DNA from: Bacillus sp. FJAT-22090
GTDB taxonomy: Bacteria; Bacillota; Bacilli; Bacillales_A; Planococcaceae
Direction of reading: 5' to 3'
Assembly (NCBI RefSeq): GCF_007676755.1
Contig: NZ_VEBK01000002.1
Span: 372,001-436,000, forward strand
DNA length: 64,000 bases
Position 1 is the first letter of the stretch; each line of letters starts with the position of its first letter. This document shows, one piece after another, positions 26,466-34,644 of the stretch. Below the pieces are notes generated by a model. That model did no database searches, was not told the origin of the DNA, and saw only the letters and a list, made by a program, of their open reading frames with translations. A program made the position numbers and the translations under genes.

Positions 26466-27239
26466 CTATTTCCCTGAAAAAACAGGTTTTCTTTTTTCCA
26501 TAAATGCATGCACACCTTCTAGGTGATCCTTTGTAAGACCAGCAATCCGCTGTCCCTGTGCTTCTTGTTCTAGATAGTCTTCAAACGAAAGTTCTGTAAC
26601 CGCTTTCAACGATCGTTTGATCAGTCCTATTGCCTTTGTTGGCTTAGTAGCAATACTTGCTGCAAATAATGATATTTCTTCTTCCCATCTTTCGAATGGT
26701 ATAAGACGATTTGCAAGACCTAAAGCCACAGCATCATCCGCTGAAACTTTCTCTCCTAAAATAGCTAGTTCTGTTGCTTTAGCTTGGCCAACTAGTTGGG
26801 TTAAATAATAAAGATTTCCCGAATCTGGAATCAGTCCAACATGTATGAATGCATTTATAAAGCTAGAGCGGTCTGAAACAAGTCGAAAGTCACAAGCAAG
26901 TGCGAGACTGAAGCCTGCTCCAGCAGCTACTCCATTTACTGCCGCAACGATTGGCTTTTCACATTGCCTAATTTGTTTAATCATCGGACCGTAATAATCT
27001 CTTAATATTTGCCCATGATCCATTTGATTGTCCACTTCTGCTAAATCTTGTCCGGAACAAAAAGCACGACCTTCTCCAGTAATAACGATACATCGTACTT
27101 GTTCATCAAAAGTTGCGGTTTTAATGGCTTCTTTCACTTCTCGATTCATTTGAGCGACAAACGCGTTCAATTTATCAGGTCTATTTAAATAAAGCCATGC
27201 AACTCCCTCTCTAATCTCATATCTAATCGTTTCAAACAT
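26466..27239 (-). CDS. paaG: Enoyl-CoA hydratase/isomerase, 1,2-epoxyphenylacetyl-CoA isomerase
   Basis: Crotonase-fold enzyme (257 aa) converting ring 1,2-epoxyphenylacetyl-CoA to oxepin-CoA. GRAFCSGQDLAE and AAVNGVAAGAGFSLALACDF form the oxyanion-hole segments. FIHVGLIPDSGNLYYL has Asp where hydratases carry a catalytic Glu, as in PaaG-type isomerases. 14 bp upstream of the ALDH gene; SD GGAGG. Confidence 0.9.
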   Translation of the reverse strand: MFETIRYEIREGVAWLYLNRPDKLNAFVAQMNREVKEAIKTATFDEQVRCIVITGEGRAFCSGQDLAEVDNQMDHGQILRDYYGPMIKQIRQCEKPIVAAVNGVAAGAGFSLALACDFRLVSDRSSFINAFIHVGLIPDSGNLYYLTQLVGQAKATELAILGEKVSADDAVALGLANRLIPFERWEEEISLFAASIATKPTKAIGLIKRSLKAVTELSFEDYLEQEAQGQRIAGLTKDHLEGVHAFMEKRKPVFSGK

Positions 27240-27251
27240 GCTACAACCTCC

Positions 27252-28028
27252 TTACTTCCCTTGATAATTCGGATTCCTTTTTTCAACAAATGCATTCATA
27301 CCTTCTTTTTGATCCTGTGTCGCAAAAAGCAAGTAAAAGTTTTTTCGCTCATATTGCATTCCTTCATATAAAGGATAATCTACCGCTTTATTAACCGAAT
27401 CTTTAATAAGGCGTACAGATAGAGGTGGTTGTTTAGCAATACGCTTCGCAAATTTCATTGTTTCTTCCATTATTAGCTCGGTAGATACAATTTTGTTAAG
27501 GATGCCATATTTAATAGCCACTTCTGCAGAAATACGCTCTCCTAACAAAAGCCATTCGAGTGCTTTCGTACGACCGACAAGTTTCGTTAGCCGCTGTGTA
27601 CCTCCTGCTCCTGGCATAACCCCTAGTCCAACTTCAGGAAAAGAAAACTCTGTACCACTTGCAGCAATTAATAAATCACAGCAAAGGGCGAGCTCAAAAC
27701 CACCGCCGAAAACGAATCCTTTTACTGCTCCAATAATAGGCTTTTTGATAAGTGCAAGGCGATCCCAATCCGCAAACTGATTTAGCAGTTCCAGGCTAAT
27801 CGGATTATCATCCATCATTTCGCCAATATCAGCTCCTGCCGAAAAAGCACGACCTTTTCCTGTAAGCACGATAACTTGAACGTTTTCATCTCGATCAAAC
27901 GTCTCCATAGCTATGACTATTTCACCAACCATTTTTCGATTCAATGAGTTTAACTCTCTTGGACGATTCAATTCAATAATGGCGACGTTTTCTGTTATAG
28001 AAGTTTCAATGAATTCGAAACGGTTCAT
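27252..28028 (-). CDS. paaF: Enoyl-CoA hydratase of the phenylacetate pathway
   Basis: Crotonase-fold 2,3-dehydroadipyl-CoA hydratase (258 aa). GRAFSAGADIGEM and VKGFVFGGGFELALCCDL form the CoA site; FPEVGLGVMPGAGGTQRL carries the catalytic Glu of true hydratases. It therefore complements the Asp-bearing paralogue paaG. Its ATG overlaps the stop of the EthD-like gene (TAATG). Confidence 0.9.
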   Translation of the reverse strand: MNRFEFIETSITENVAIIELNRPRELNSLNRKMVGEIVIAMETFDRDENVQVIVLTGKGRAFSAGADIGEMMDDNPISLELLNQFADWDRLALIKKPIIGAVKGFVFGGGFELALCCDLLIAASGTEFSFPEVGLGVMPGAGGTQRLTKLVGRTKALEWLLLGERISAEVAIKYGILNKIVSTELIMEETMKFAKRIAKQPPLSVRLIKDSVNKAVDYPLYEGMQYERKNFYLLFATQDQKEGMNAFVEKRNPNYQGK

Positions 28029-28330
28029 TACGCTTCCTCGCCGATCATTAATGTGACTAGATCACCTGCAAAACCCATTAAATCCTTCCCTGATGCTTTA
28101 CCTTCCGGAGAACGCAAGCCCTGCTGTAATGCATCTAAGCTATCATAATGCATTTCACATGTAAAATAATACTTACCTTTTCCTCCCATTGGAGACCCTG
28201 TTACTTTTGTCACCTTCATTTCTCTTAGTCCAGGTATTTTAGCTGTTAGTGGGGCATGTACGTTGAAATAATGCTCATCAAAAGCCTCTTTATTTTCAGG
28301 GTGTTTATATAAAGCGATTAATTTAGCCAT
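28028..28330 (-). CDS. EthD-domain small protein embedded in the paa operon
   Basis: 100-aa ferredoxin-like-fold protein of the EthD family: KLIALYKHPENKEAFDEHYF, then NVHAPLTAKIPGL with the family's conserved His. It lies between paaD and paaF with a 16-bp gap and a TAATG overlap, so it is co-translated with pathway enzymes. EthD proteins accompany monooxygenase systems and are thought to bind small substrates or intermediates. The role in phenylacetate breakdown is not established. Confidence 0.8.
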   Translation of the reverse strand: MAKLIALYKHPENKEAFDEHYFNVHAPLTAKIPGLREMKVTKVTGSPMGGKGKYYFTCEMHYDSLDALQQGLRSPEGKASGKDLMGFAGDLVTLMIGEEA

Positions 28331-28346
28331 TTATATTCTCCTCACT

Positions 28347-28850
28347 TCACATTAATGTTGAAACAGGTTTCATTGCCTCAAAGACATTTTTACAGCTCTT
28401 ACAATATAAAATACTTCTGCACGCCGTCGGTCCGAAAATGTTCTCCATCGATACATAAGTAGATCCACAATATGCACAATCCACATGCCATGATCCATCT
28501 TCTTCTATCTGGTGGGGTGGAGGTGCAATACCGAATTTCCGAAGATTTACATGTCCTTCTTCCGTTATACGATCAGATGTCCACGGTGGATGTAAGACGA
28601 ATGTTACTTTAATATCTTCTACTTCCGGTAAACCATCTTGTACGGCATTCATCGTATTCGATTTGATGATTTCGAGTGCTGGACATCCTAAAAAAGTGGG
28701 AAGCAACACAATTTTTACATTATTTCCTTCTGTAGTAACTTCCTCTACCATACCTAAATCTATGATACTAATAGAATCGATTTCCGGATCCGTTACTTTT
28801 TTTAGTACTTCCAATACACGCTCGGCAGAGACTTCTACAGATGCAGTCAT
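28347..28850 (-). CDS. paaD: Phenylacetyl-CoA epoxidase subunit PaaD (DUF59/MIP18 plus zinc-ribbon)
   Basis: Assembly factor likely involved in Fe-S or diiron maturation of the epoxidase. 167 aa: an N-terminal DUF59/MIP18 domain (VTDPEIDSISIIDLGMVEEV, 20 residues) and a C-terminal Cys cluster (DCAYCGST, TACRSILYCKSCK) that should bind a metal. It follows paaC by 26 bp. Confidence 0.93.
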   Translation of the reverse strand: MTASVEVSAERVLEVLKKVTDPEIDSISIIDLGMVEEVTTEGNNVKIVLLPTFLGCPALEIIKSNTMNAVQDGLPEVEDIKVTFVLHPPWTSDRITEEGHVNLRKFGIAPPPHQIEEDGSWHVDCAYCGSTYVSMENIFGPTACRSILYCKSCKNVFEAMKPVSTLM

Positions 28851-28876
28851 CTATGTCACCACTTTCCATTTTTAGA

Positions 28877-29689
28877 TTACCAAACAGCCACTGGATCTAA
28901 CCGATAAACTTCGGAAAGAGTTAGTAATGCTTCCTCTAAATCTTTTGTATGTTCGCCGTTACGTCCGTTTTTCGTAGGGTTATCTGGAATCTTAGGCAAC
29001 TCCATTTGAAGAGTAACGAAGATCGGTTTGATACTCGCTTTCCAACTTTCTTTTAAAGTTTCTTCACAATCTATTAAGCCGCTTTTTTCAATAATATGTT
29101 TCGAGTTTCCAAATGAGAATACATCTCCAAAATCAGCCATTACAAGTTTAATTGCATCGTTCATTTTCTGATTTGCTACATCGGTAGAGCTCAATAATTG
29201 CTTAAACCATGTCTCCCAGTGTAACTTGTGATAATACAGCTCCATTTTTACTTTTATAGCTGTTTCTGCTAATGGAGTGTACGAGCTTTTGCATAATGAT
29301 TCAATTTTTGTTTTTTTGGCCGATGTGTAAAAGTAACTTCTTACAACGTGATATGCCCAATCGTATTGAGGTGTTTCCATGTAATAGCCTTTACCGTTCA
29401 CTCGCTCAGTGAGGATAGTGTTTTTCCTGTCACCGGCCTGGCGCAAGTGAGCAAGATTATCTGCATTTCCTACTCCTAAGTCTTCTAGTAGTTTAAAGTA
29501 CATGGCCGCATGCCCCATGCTGTCTTGACTAATCGATGAGGAAGCAACGTCTTCTTCAATATGCGGAGCAAGGCCAAGCCATTCCGATCCTCTATATGCA
29601 TATAAAAAATCATCATCGGCAAGCTGGAAAAGTAAGCTTGTAATCGCTTCCATATACTCAGGGGTAAAGTTCGAATCAATTTCGATCAT
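28877..29689 (-). CDS. paaC: 1,2-phenylacetyl-CoA epoxidase subunit PaaC
   Basis: Structural partner of PaaA in the diiron epoxidase. 270 aa, all-helical ferritin-like chain; GSEWLGLAPHIEEDVASSSI (20 residues) and QDSMGHA resemble the diiron-family helices. The ATG at 29689 overlaps the paaB stop as ATGA and has GGGGAGGAG 7 bp upstream; an ATG 18 bp further upstream precedes that SD and is unlikely. Confidence 0.93.
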   Translation of the reverse strand: MIEIDSNFTPEYMEAITSLLFQLADDDFLYAYRGSEWLGLAPHIEEDVASSSISQDSMGHAAMYFKLLEDLGVGNADNLAHLRQAGDRKNTILTERVNGKGYYMETPQYDWAYHVVRSYFYTSAKKTKIESLCKSSYTPLAETAIKVKMELYYHKLHWETWFKQLLSSTDVANQKMNDAIKLVMADFGDVFSFGNSKHIIEKSGLIDCEETLKESWKASIKPIFVTLQMELPKIPDNPTKNGRNGEHTKDLEEALLTLSEVYRLDPVAVW

Positions 29690-30033
29690 TTTCGTTCTCC
29701 TCCCCATGAAAGGATCTCTTTTTCATCTAGAACTTGTTGCTCGTATTGACGCCATTTCTTCTTTAAATAACCATAGCCTTTTGTTGTCCGATAATCTTTA
29801 TTGTCCAGTCTACCAAGCGTCAATTTCTCTACGTCATCCATTTTTCTAATATTCTTTCGATTGATTATCCAAATATCGGCAACCGGCTCTCGACGCATAA
29901 AGTTTTCCTGAGCCAAAATTATCGCCATATCTTCGTTGGGAGCAAGAAGGCTGAATTGGTGCTGGAATGTAGAACTCGGTGTACGCTTGCTAAAAACTTC
30001 ATATTCTTGATAAAATGTTTTCTCTTCGGCCAT
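29686..30033 (-). CDS. paaB: 1,2-phenylacetyl-CoA epoxidase subunit PaaB
   Basis: 115 aa; bridges PaaAC units in the E. coli complex. EYEVFSKRTPSSTFQHQFSL (20 residues), the ANEDMAIILAQENFMRREP run and DIWIINRK are characteristic of PaaB. 18 bp after paaA, 4-bp overlap with paaC. Confidence 0.94.
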   Translation of the reverse strand: MAEEKTFYQEYEVFSKRTPSSTFQHQFSLLAPNEDMAIILAQENFMRREPVADIWIINRKNIRKMDDVEKLTLGRLDNKDYRTTKGYGYLKKKWRQYEQQVLDEKEILSWGGERK

Positions 30034-30051
30034 TTTTTCTAACTCCTTTCT

Positions 30052-31002
30052 CTAGTTGACCGCCACGCTCAGTGCCTCCCGAACCCATGCATTATTTTCA
30101 TACGAAGATCGGCGTAAGTTCAGACGGGCTTGTGATCGGGGGCCGCCATTTTTGATGATTTTCTTGAATTCATTCCAATCCGGTTGTTTATATTCCCACA
30201 ACTTACTTTCTTTATCGAAACGGAGAGTCGGATCTGGAATTTTCAGCCCAAGTGACAAAATGCGTGGGACATACTTATCAAAAAAGATTTGTCTGAATTC
30301 TTCGTTGGTTTTTGTTCGAATTTTATATTTAATTGTTAAGTCTTGTTTCGAGGAACCAGTTGTTTCTTTGCTTGCTGGACCAAAGAACATAAGCAGCGCC
30401 TCCCACCAACGATCAAGAGATTCTTGAATCATAGCTTTTTGTTCTTCGGTCCCTTCAGAAAGTGCCATAATAATGGATTCACCATGCTGTGCATGAAACA
30501 CCTCTTCTGCGCAAATACGCTGTAGTGCCCTTGCGTATGGGCCATATGATGCACCTAGCATATTTGTTTGCGTAATAATAGCCGCACCATCAACAAGCCA
30601 CCCTATGATTCCTGCATCCGCCCAAGTTTTCGTTTCCATATGAAAAACATTATGGAATTTTAAATCCCCGTTAAATAAATCTTGCATTATATCTCCACGG
30701 TTTTTTCCATAAGGTAAAAGCAAATCTTCTGTCACACGAAGAAGTAGCTGACCATGGCCCATTTCATCTTGTACTTTTGCCATAATACCAAGCTTTCTCT
30801 TAAGTGAAGGAGCCCGCGGTACCCATTCTTTCTCCGGCAGTGCCCCCATTATTTCGCTTATACCATGCATGGAAATTAATCTAATCAATGTCAGTCTATA
30901 TTCTTCCGGCATCCAATCATCCGCTTCTATCTTGTCGCCTTTTTCAATTCGTTGCAGAAAATTAGCCAGTTTTTCTTCTTCCGTATTGTATAAATTAGTC
31001 AA
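30052..31002 (-). CDS. paaA: 1,2-phenylacetyl-CoA epoxidase catalytic subunit PaaA
   Basis: Diiron oxygenase that epoxidises the ring of phenylacetyl-CoA. About 316 aa. Ligand helices are visible as AKVQDEMGHGQLLLRVTEDL (E-x-x-H) and RICAEEVFHAQHGE (E-E-x-x-H). The frame reaches an ATG at 31020, but that ATG has no SD. The AGGGGGG SD lies just after it, 7 bp before the TTG at 31000-31002, so the TTG is the likelier start (MTNLYNTEEE). Confidence 0.93.
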   Translation of the reverse strand: MTNLYNTEEEKLANFLQRIEKGDKIEADDWMPEEYRLTLIRLISMHGISEIMGALPEKEWVPRAPSLKRKLGIMAKVQDEMGHGQLLLRVTEDLLLPYGKNRGDIMQDLFNGDLKFHNVFHMETKTWADAGIIGWLVDGAAIITQTNMLGASYGPYARALQRICAEEVFHAQHGESIIMALSEGTEEQKAMIQESLDRWWEALLMFFGPASKETTGSSKQDLTIKYKIRTKTNEEFRQIFFDKYVPRILSLGLKIPDPTLRFDKESKLWEYKQPDWNEFKKIIKNGGPRSQARLNLRRSSYENNAWVREALSVAVN

Positions 31003-31098
31003 TTCTAATCCCCCCTTCATTTAAGTTATGCATGGTTGTTGATGTGTATAACATTTTAATAACGACATTACTCAACCAAGTAACATTAGTTTTTCTAT

Positions 31099-32121
31099 CT
31101 ATAGAGCTGCTTTAGTTCTTTGTTCAGTTTTATCCATTACACTTGTGCTATGAAGCGGCTGAACTTTGGCTGTTGGATCGATATACACTTTTGCATTACT
31201 TATAGCTGTCGGTGCTTCGCCAAATCCACTAGCAATCAACTTAACTTTGCCATCATAAGTACAAACATCACCCGCGGCGTAAATACCTGGAATATTAGTT
31301 TCCATCTTTGAATTTACAATGATACTATTTTTTTCTAAATTTAACCCCCAATTTTTAATGGGACCTAAAGAGGATACGAATCCATAATTGACAATCACAT
31401 GGTCAACATCGATCACCTTTGTTTCTGAACTTTTCACTTCTTTTAGAACAACATGAGTAATTCTTTCTTCTCCGATGAGTTCAAAGGGAACGAATGGCGT
31501 CAAAACATCAACAGTAGAACTCCTCAACTTTTCTACGGTATGTTCATGCGCTCGAAAGTTATTGCGTCGATGCACTAATGTTACTTTTTCAGCAACAGTT
31601 TCTAGCATAAGCGCCCAGTCTACTGCAGAATCTCCTCCACCGAAAAGCTGTACTTTTTTCCCAGCGAATTGTTGTATATCTTGAATAAAATAATGCAGGT
31701 TATGTTCCTCGAATTTCCAAGAGTTTTCAAGATCGAGTTTCTTCGGCCGGAACGCTCCATTTCCCGCAGTAATTATTATTGCCTTAGTAAAATGATTTCC
31801 TTTATTGGTTTTTAATTTAAACGAACTGTCTTGCTGCCTTTCTATCTCTTCCACAGCTTCATTCAAACAGATCGTTTGGTCGAACTGTGCCATTTGTTTC
31901 TGTAAATTATCGACGAGTTGCTGTGCAGTTATTTTAGGAAATCCGGCAACATCATAAATATACTTTTCTGGATACAACGCAGCTAATTGTCCTCCTAATT
32001 GAGGAAGGCTTTCGATAATTTTACAAGACATATTACGCAGACCGGCATAGAACGCTGCAAACATACCGACCGGTCCTCCTCCGATAATGGTCACATCAAA
32101 AATTTTGTCGTTAAAAGACAA
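31099..32121 (-). CDS. Ferredoxin-NADP reductase, thioredoxin-reductase-like type (YumC-like)
   Basis: FAD/NAD(P)-binding reductase of 340 aa with [15 protein letters not shown] at the N-terminus, [13 protein letters not shown] for NADPH and the C-terminal [20 protein letters not shown] (20 residues). No redox CxxC is present, as in YumC rather than TrxB. It lies 97 bp upstream of the paaA TTG start on the same strand, in a cluster lacking the PaaE reductase that normally feeds electrons to PaaABC. It is thus the candidate donor system, perhaps through a ferredoxin. TTG start 7 bp after AGGAGG. Confidence 0.88.
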   Translation of the reverse strand: MSFNDKIFDVTIIGGGPVGMFAAFYAGLRNMSCKIIESLPQLGGQLAALYPEKYIYDVAGFPKITAQQLVDNLQKQMAQFDQTICLNEAVEEIERQQDSSFKLKTNKGNHFTKAIIITAGNGAFRPKKLDLENSWKFEEHNLHYFIQDIQQFAGKKVQLFGGGDSAVDWALMLETVAEKVTLVHRRNNFRAHEHTVEKLRSSTVDVLTPFVPFELIGEERITHVVLKEVKSSETKVIDVDHVIVNYGFVSSLGPIKNWGLNLEKNSIIVNSKMETNIPGIYAAGDVCTYDGKVKLIASGFGEAPTAISNAKVYIDPTAKVQPLHSTSVMDKTEQRTKAAL

Positions 32122-32512
32122 ATCAATTCCTCCTCTAGTCCCCTTATAAGCGCATTACATTTTTTTCACTATAATTGTTTCCATTGATGGAATATACGAA
32201 CTACGAACTCAGTCCTCCTATTCTTGTCATATGATACATTATATAACGTTTTTTAAACGGATATTATAAAATAAGTAATATGTTTTTAGATTAATAGTTA
32301 AGAACGAATAAGTCAACACATAATTCAGAAAATTTAAAACGTAGTTAATCTCCTCTTAAAATAAGGAAGCCCAGCTTAGAAAGAGATAGTAGACATAGGC
32401 ATGATAGCGATTGGATAAAAAAAACGCTGCACCTAGGTAATAGGCCAGCATTTTTTATATGGTGGATTGCATATGCTTGATGAATTTTTTCTTGTGTTTC
32501 AGGAATATTTTT
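32122..32512. other. Intergenic region upstream of the ferredoxin reductase gene
   Basis: 391 bp without a credible ORF. The part near 32121 should hold the promoter of the paa cluster; an imperfect inverted repeat CGTTT-TTT-AAACG occurs around 32249-32261. The segment 32356-32409 is the second copy of the diverged repeat seen at 21008-21074. A terminator hairpin follows at 32417-32456. Confidence 0.5.
32417..32456 (-). terminator. Intrinsic terminator after the GNAT gene at 32513
   Basis: Interrupted stem GCTG..CCTA (32426-32435) with TAGG..CAGC (32441-32449), flanked by eight A on one side and six T on the other. It can therefore terminate in both directions; the minus-strand gene ending at 32513 is the obvious client. 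Confidence 0.7.
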
Positions 32513-32926
32513 TTATTTTTTTAACCTCATTAAATTACTGCCGTTCACATCTTTTGAAAAACCAAACTTTTCATAGTATCCAACTAATCTATCGGGGCAA
32601 TAAAGTTCCAGTCTATCAACGTCACGAACTAGTGGATGCTCTAAAATATAATTCATCAATATTGTACCGATTCCAGTATTTCTGTTAGTCTCTTTCGTCA
32701 TCACATCGAAAATGAATGCTCTATATACTGTGTCGGTAATCACTCTTGCAAACCCTATCAATTCTTCCGTTTTATTATTAATTAACCCGATTACAACGCT
32801 GCTGTTGTCTATCATTTTTTTTATTTCGGAGAGTTCCCGATGCTCCGTCCACCATTCATTTTTAAATAATCCTTGTAATTCAATTAATTGATTTTCGTTT
32901 AATTTTTCTACAATGCTATAATTCAT
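32513..32926 (-). CDS. GNAT-family N-acetyltransferase
   Basis: 137-aa single-domain acetyltransferase. IGFARVITDTVYRAFIFDV is beta4-beta5 with the acetyl-CoA site in TKETNRNTGIGTILMNY. The R/Q-x-x-G-x-G/A loop is present in variant form (NRNTGIG). C-terminal YEKFGFSKD is the usual GNAT end. Substrate unknown. First of several GNATs in this accessory stretch; SD GGAGC. Confidence 0.85.
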   Translation of the reverse strand: MNYSIVEKLNENQLIELQGLFKNEWWTEHRELSEIKKMIDNSSVVIGLINNKTEELIGFARVITDTVYRAFIFDVMTKETNRNTGIGTILMNYILEHPLVRDVDRLELYCPDRLVGYYEKFGFSKDVNGSNLMRLKK

Positions 32927-32955
32927 CGGCTTTTAGCTCCTTAACATAAATAGTA

Positions 32956-33498
32956 TTACTCCGCACTCAATTTTTTAGAATAAATGATTGGTGCTTCACC
33001 CGGATTAAAGGTTTCAATAATAGCAATTTCTTTTATTTTTCCATAATTAGCATCCTTTATTTTCGAACAATAATCGAATGCCTCTACTAATTTTTTAGGA
33101 GTCAATCTATTTGCTATCGTACAATGTGGCATCCAACTATTTGGTAAATACAAGGAATTAGGAACATCATTAAATTGCTCAAAAACACTATGATGGTTTG
33201 CATGTAACTCAACTAATTCTTTTGTAACTGTTGGTGAGAAAAACAAAGTTCCAGAATTCACAAATGAGCCAATTGCATTCAATTTAATATCAATAGCTTT
33301 TTTGTCATCATAAAGTTCATCCAATAATTGAATGAAATCGGTTTTATTTATTTTGTTGTAACTCGCCAAAGTGATGTGGGGTCTTCGGTTTTGAACTTCA
33401 AATGCATAGTTAGAAATCGACTTTTCTTTTAAGTCTTTCCAAAGGTTTATGATTGTTTGTTCCATTTTTTCGTCAAATAAGGCAATTACACCATACAT
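32956..33498 (-). CDS. 2H phosphoesterase / 2'-5' RNA ligase-like protein
   Basis: About 180 aa with the two H-x-T motifs of the LigT/2H superfamily: RPHITLAS and MPHCTIAN. Members hydrolyse 2',3'-cyclic phosphates or cyclic nucleotides; the substrate here cannot be read from sequence. The frame is open to a GTG at 33510 that sits in the GAGGGTG SD, so the ATG at 33498 is preferred. 29 bp separate it from the GNAT gene downstream. Confidence 0.82.
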   Translation of the reverse strand: MYGVIALFDEKMEQTIINLWKDLKEKSISNYAFEVQNRRPHITLASYNKINKTDFIQLLDELYDDKKAIDIKLNAIGSFVNSGTLFFSPTVTKELVELHANHHSVFEQFNDVPNSLYLPNSWMPHCTIANRLTPKKLVEAFDYCSKIKDANYGKIKEIAIIETFNPGEAPIIYSKKLSAE

Positions 33499-33547
33499 TT
33501 CTTCAGTCACCCTCTTTTATGTATTACCAATTGATAATGACGCCTAT

Positions 33548-34087
33548 CTAATATTTGTAGCCGTGGAAGTGATATACTCTACATTCCCCATTGTTAGACG
33601 ACAATGTTAAAATATTCCCGTCTATAGGCATTCCTTCAAAGTAAGCACCAATACAACCAGTTGTACATCGATGTCCAGATATAAAAATGTTCGCTTCTTT
33701 CTGACCATATTCATTTTGGAGTTCATACATAAAGCCAAAAATTCTTTTTATATAACTATCGACATTCTCAACTCCTTTATAAACAGTAGGATCTGGTATT
33801 GGTCCTAACATCTTTACCTGAGCTTTATTTAATCCGTCTGCTTCTCCTACATCATAAACATCCAGTCTTTTATCACTGATTACTTCTAAACCTGTAGCAA
33901 TTTTTGCTGTTTGCATCGCTCTTTCCTGAGGAGAGGAAAATACAAGATCAAATTTAATATCTTGCAGTTTTTCCCTTAAAGCCTCTGCTTGCTTAATACC
34001 GTAATCATTTAATGCCAAACCTTGTTTTCCTTGCATTCTACCTTCTTTGTTTATATCCGTTTGGCCATGTCTGATTACATATATCAC
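33548..34087 (-). CDS. Histidine phosphatase family protein
   Basis: 179 aa. The catalytic RHG motif is at the N-terminus (IYVIRHGQTDINKEGRMQG) and the second His is in FISGHRCTTG. The fold is the phosphoglycerate-mutase type; such proteins dephosphorylate small metabolites. The GTG start overlaps the stop of the upstream GNAT gene (GTGA), so the two are translationally coupled. The second His lies in GHR rather than the more common SHG. Confidence 0.85.
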   Translation of the reverse strand: MIYVIRHGQTDINKEGRMQGKQGLALNDYGIKQAEALREKLQDIKFDLVFSSPQERAMQTAKIATGLEVISDKRLDVYDVGEADGLNKAQVKMLGPIPDPTVYKGVENVDSYIKRIFGFMYELQNEYGQKEANIFISGHRCTTGCIGAYFEGMPIDGNILTLSSNNGECRVYHFHGYKY

Positions 34088-34608
34088 TGATCTGGTCTCC
34101 TTAATCTTTTTTGATATTTATTATGACCATCATTGAAACCGATAAGCTCAAAATTATTTTTATTATAAAAATCATTTAGCTTTTTGTTATCCGCAATGCA
34201 GTCTAATTTGATATAATCGCTGACGCTTCCATTATTGTTTTGTATCCAAATCAATATGCTGTTTCCTAACCCTTTTTTCATAAAAGAGGGAACGAGTGCA
34301 AGGCGATGTAAGTATAAAGAACTCGAGGTAGAATCATCGCCCCAAATATGCTTGTCCCAATCACTTTGTTTACTTAAAAGTGTAAATGTCGCGATTATAT
34401 CATCATCCGATAAGACAATGTATGTTTCTCGATTTGAAATTGCTTGTTCAATCTCTACGTCATCACCACCCTCTAAAAGAAATCCCCACTGCTTTATATC
34501 ATTATCTTGCAACCACCCTGCTACTTGTTTTAACATTTTGATTATTCTAGAGGTATCTCTACTTGTAGCAACTTTAATCTCACATTTTTCTAGGTAATTT
34601 GAGTACAT
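34084..34608 (-). CDS. GNAT-family N-acetyltransferase
   Basis: 174 aa. LYLHRLALVPSFMKKGLGNSI holds the acetyl-CoA pyrophosphate loop in variant form (MKKGLG). LDCIADNKKLNDFYNKNNFE is the typical C-terminal part. It is coupled to the histidine phosphatase gene, suggesting a shared small-molecule substrate, but which one is unknown. SD TTGGAGATAA. Confidence 0.85.
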   Translation of the reverse strand: MYSNYLEKCEIKVATSRDTSRIIKMLKQVAGWLQDNDIKQWGFLLEGGDDVEIEQAISNRETYIVLSDDDIIATFTLLSKQSDWDKHIWGDDSTSSSLYLHRLALVPSFMKKGLGNSILIWIQNNNGSVSDYIKLDCIADNKKLNDFYNKNNFELIGFNDGHNKYQKRLRRPDQ

Positions 34609-34644
34609 TATTTATCTCCAAATTTTATTTATTAAAGATTTTAA

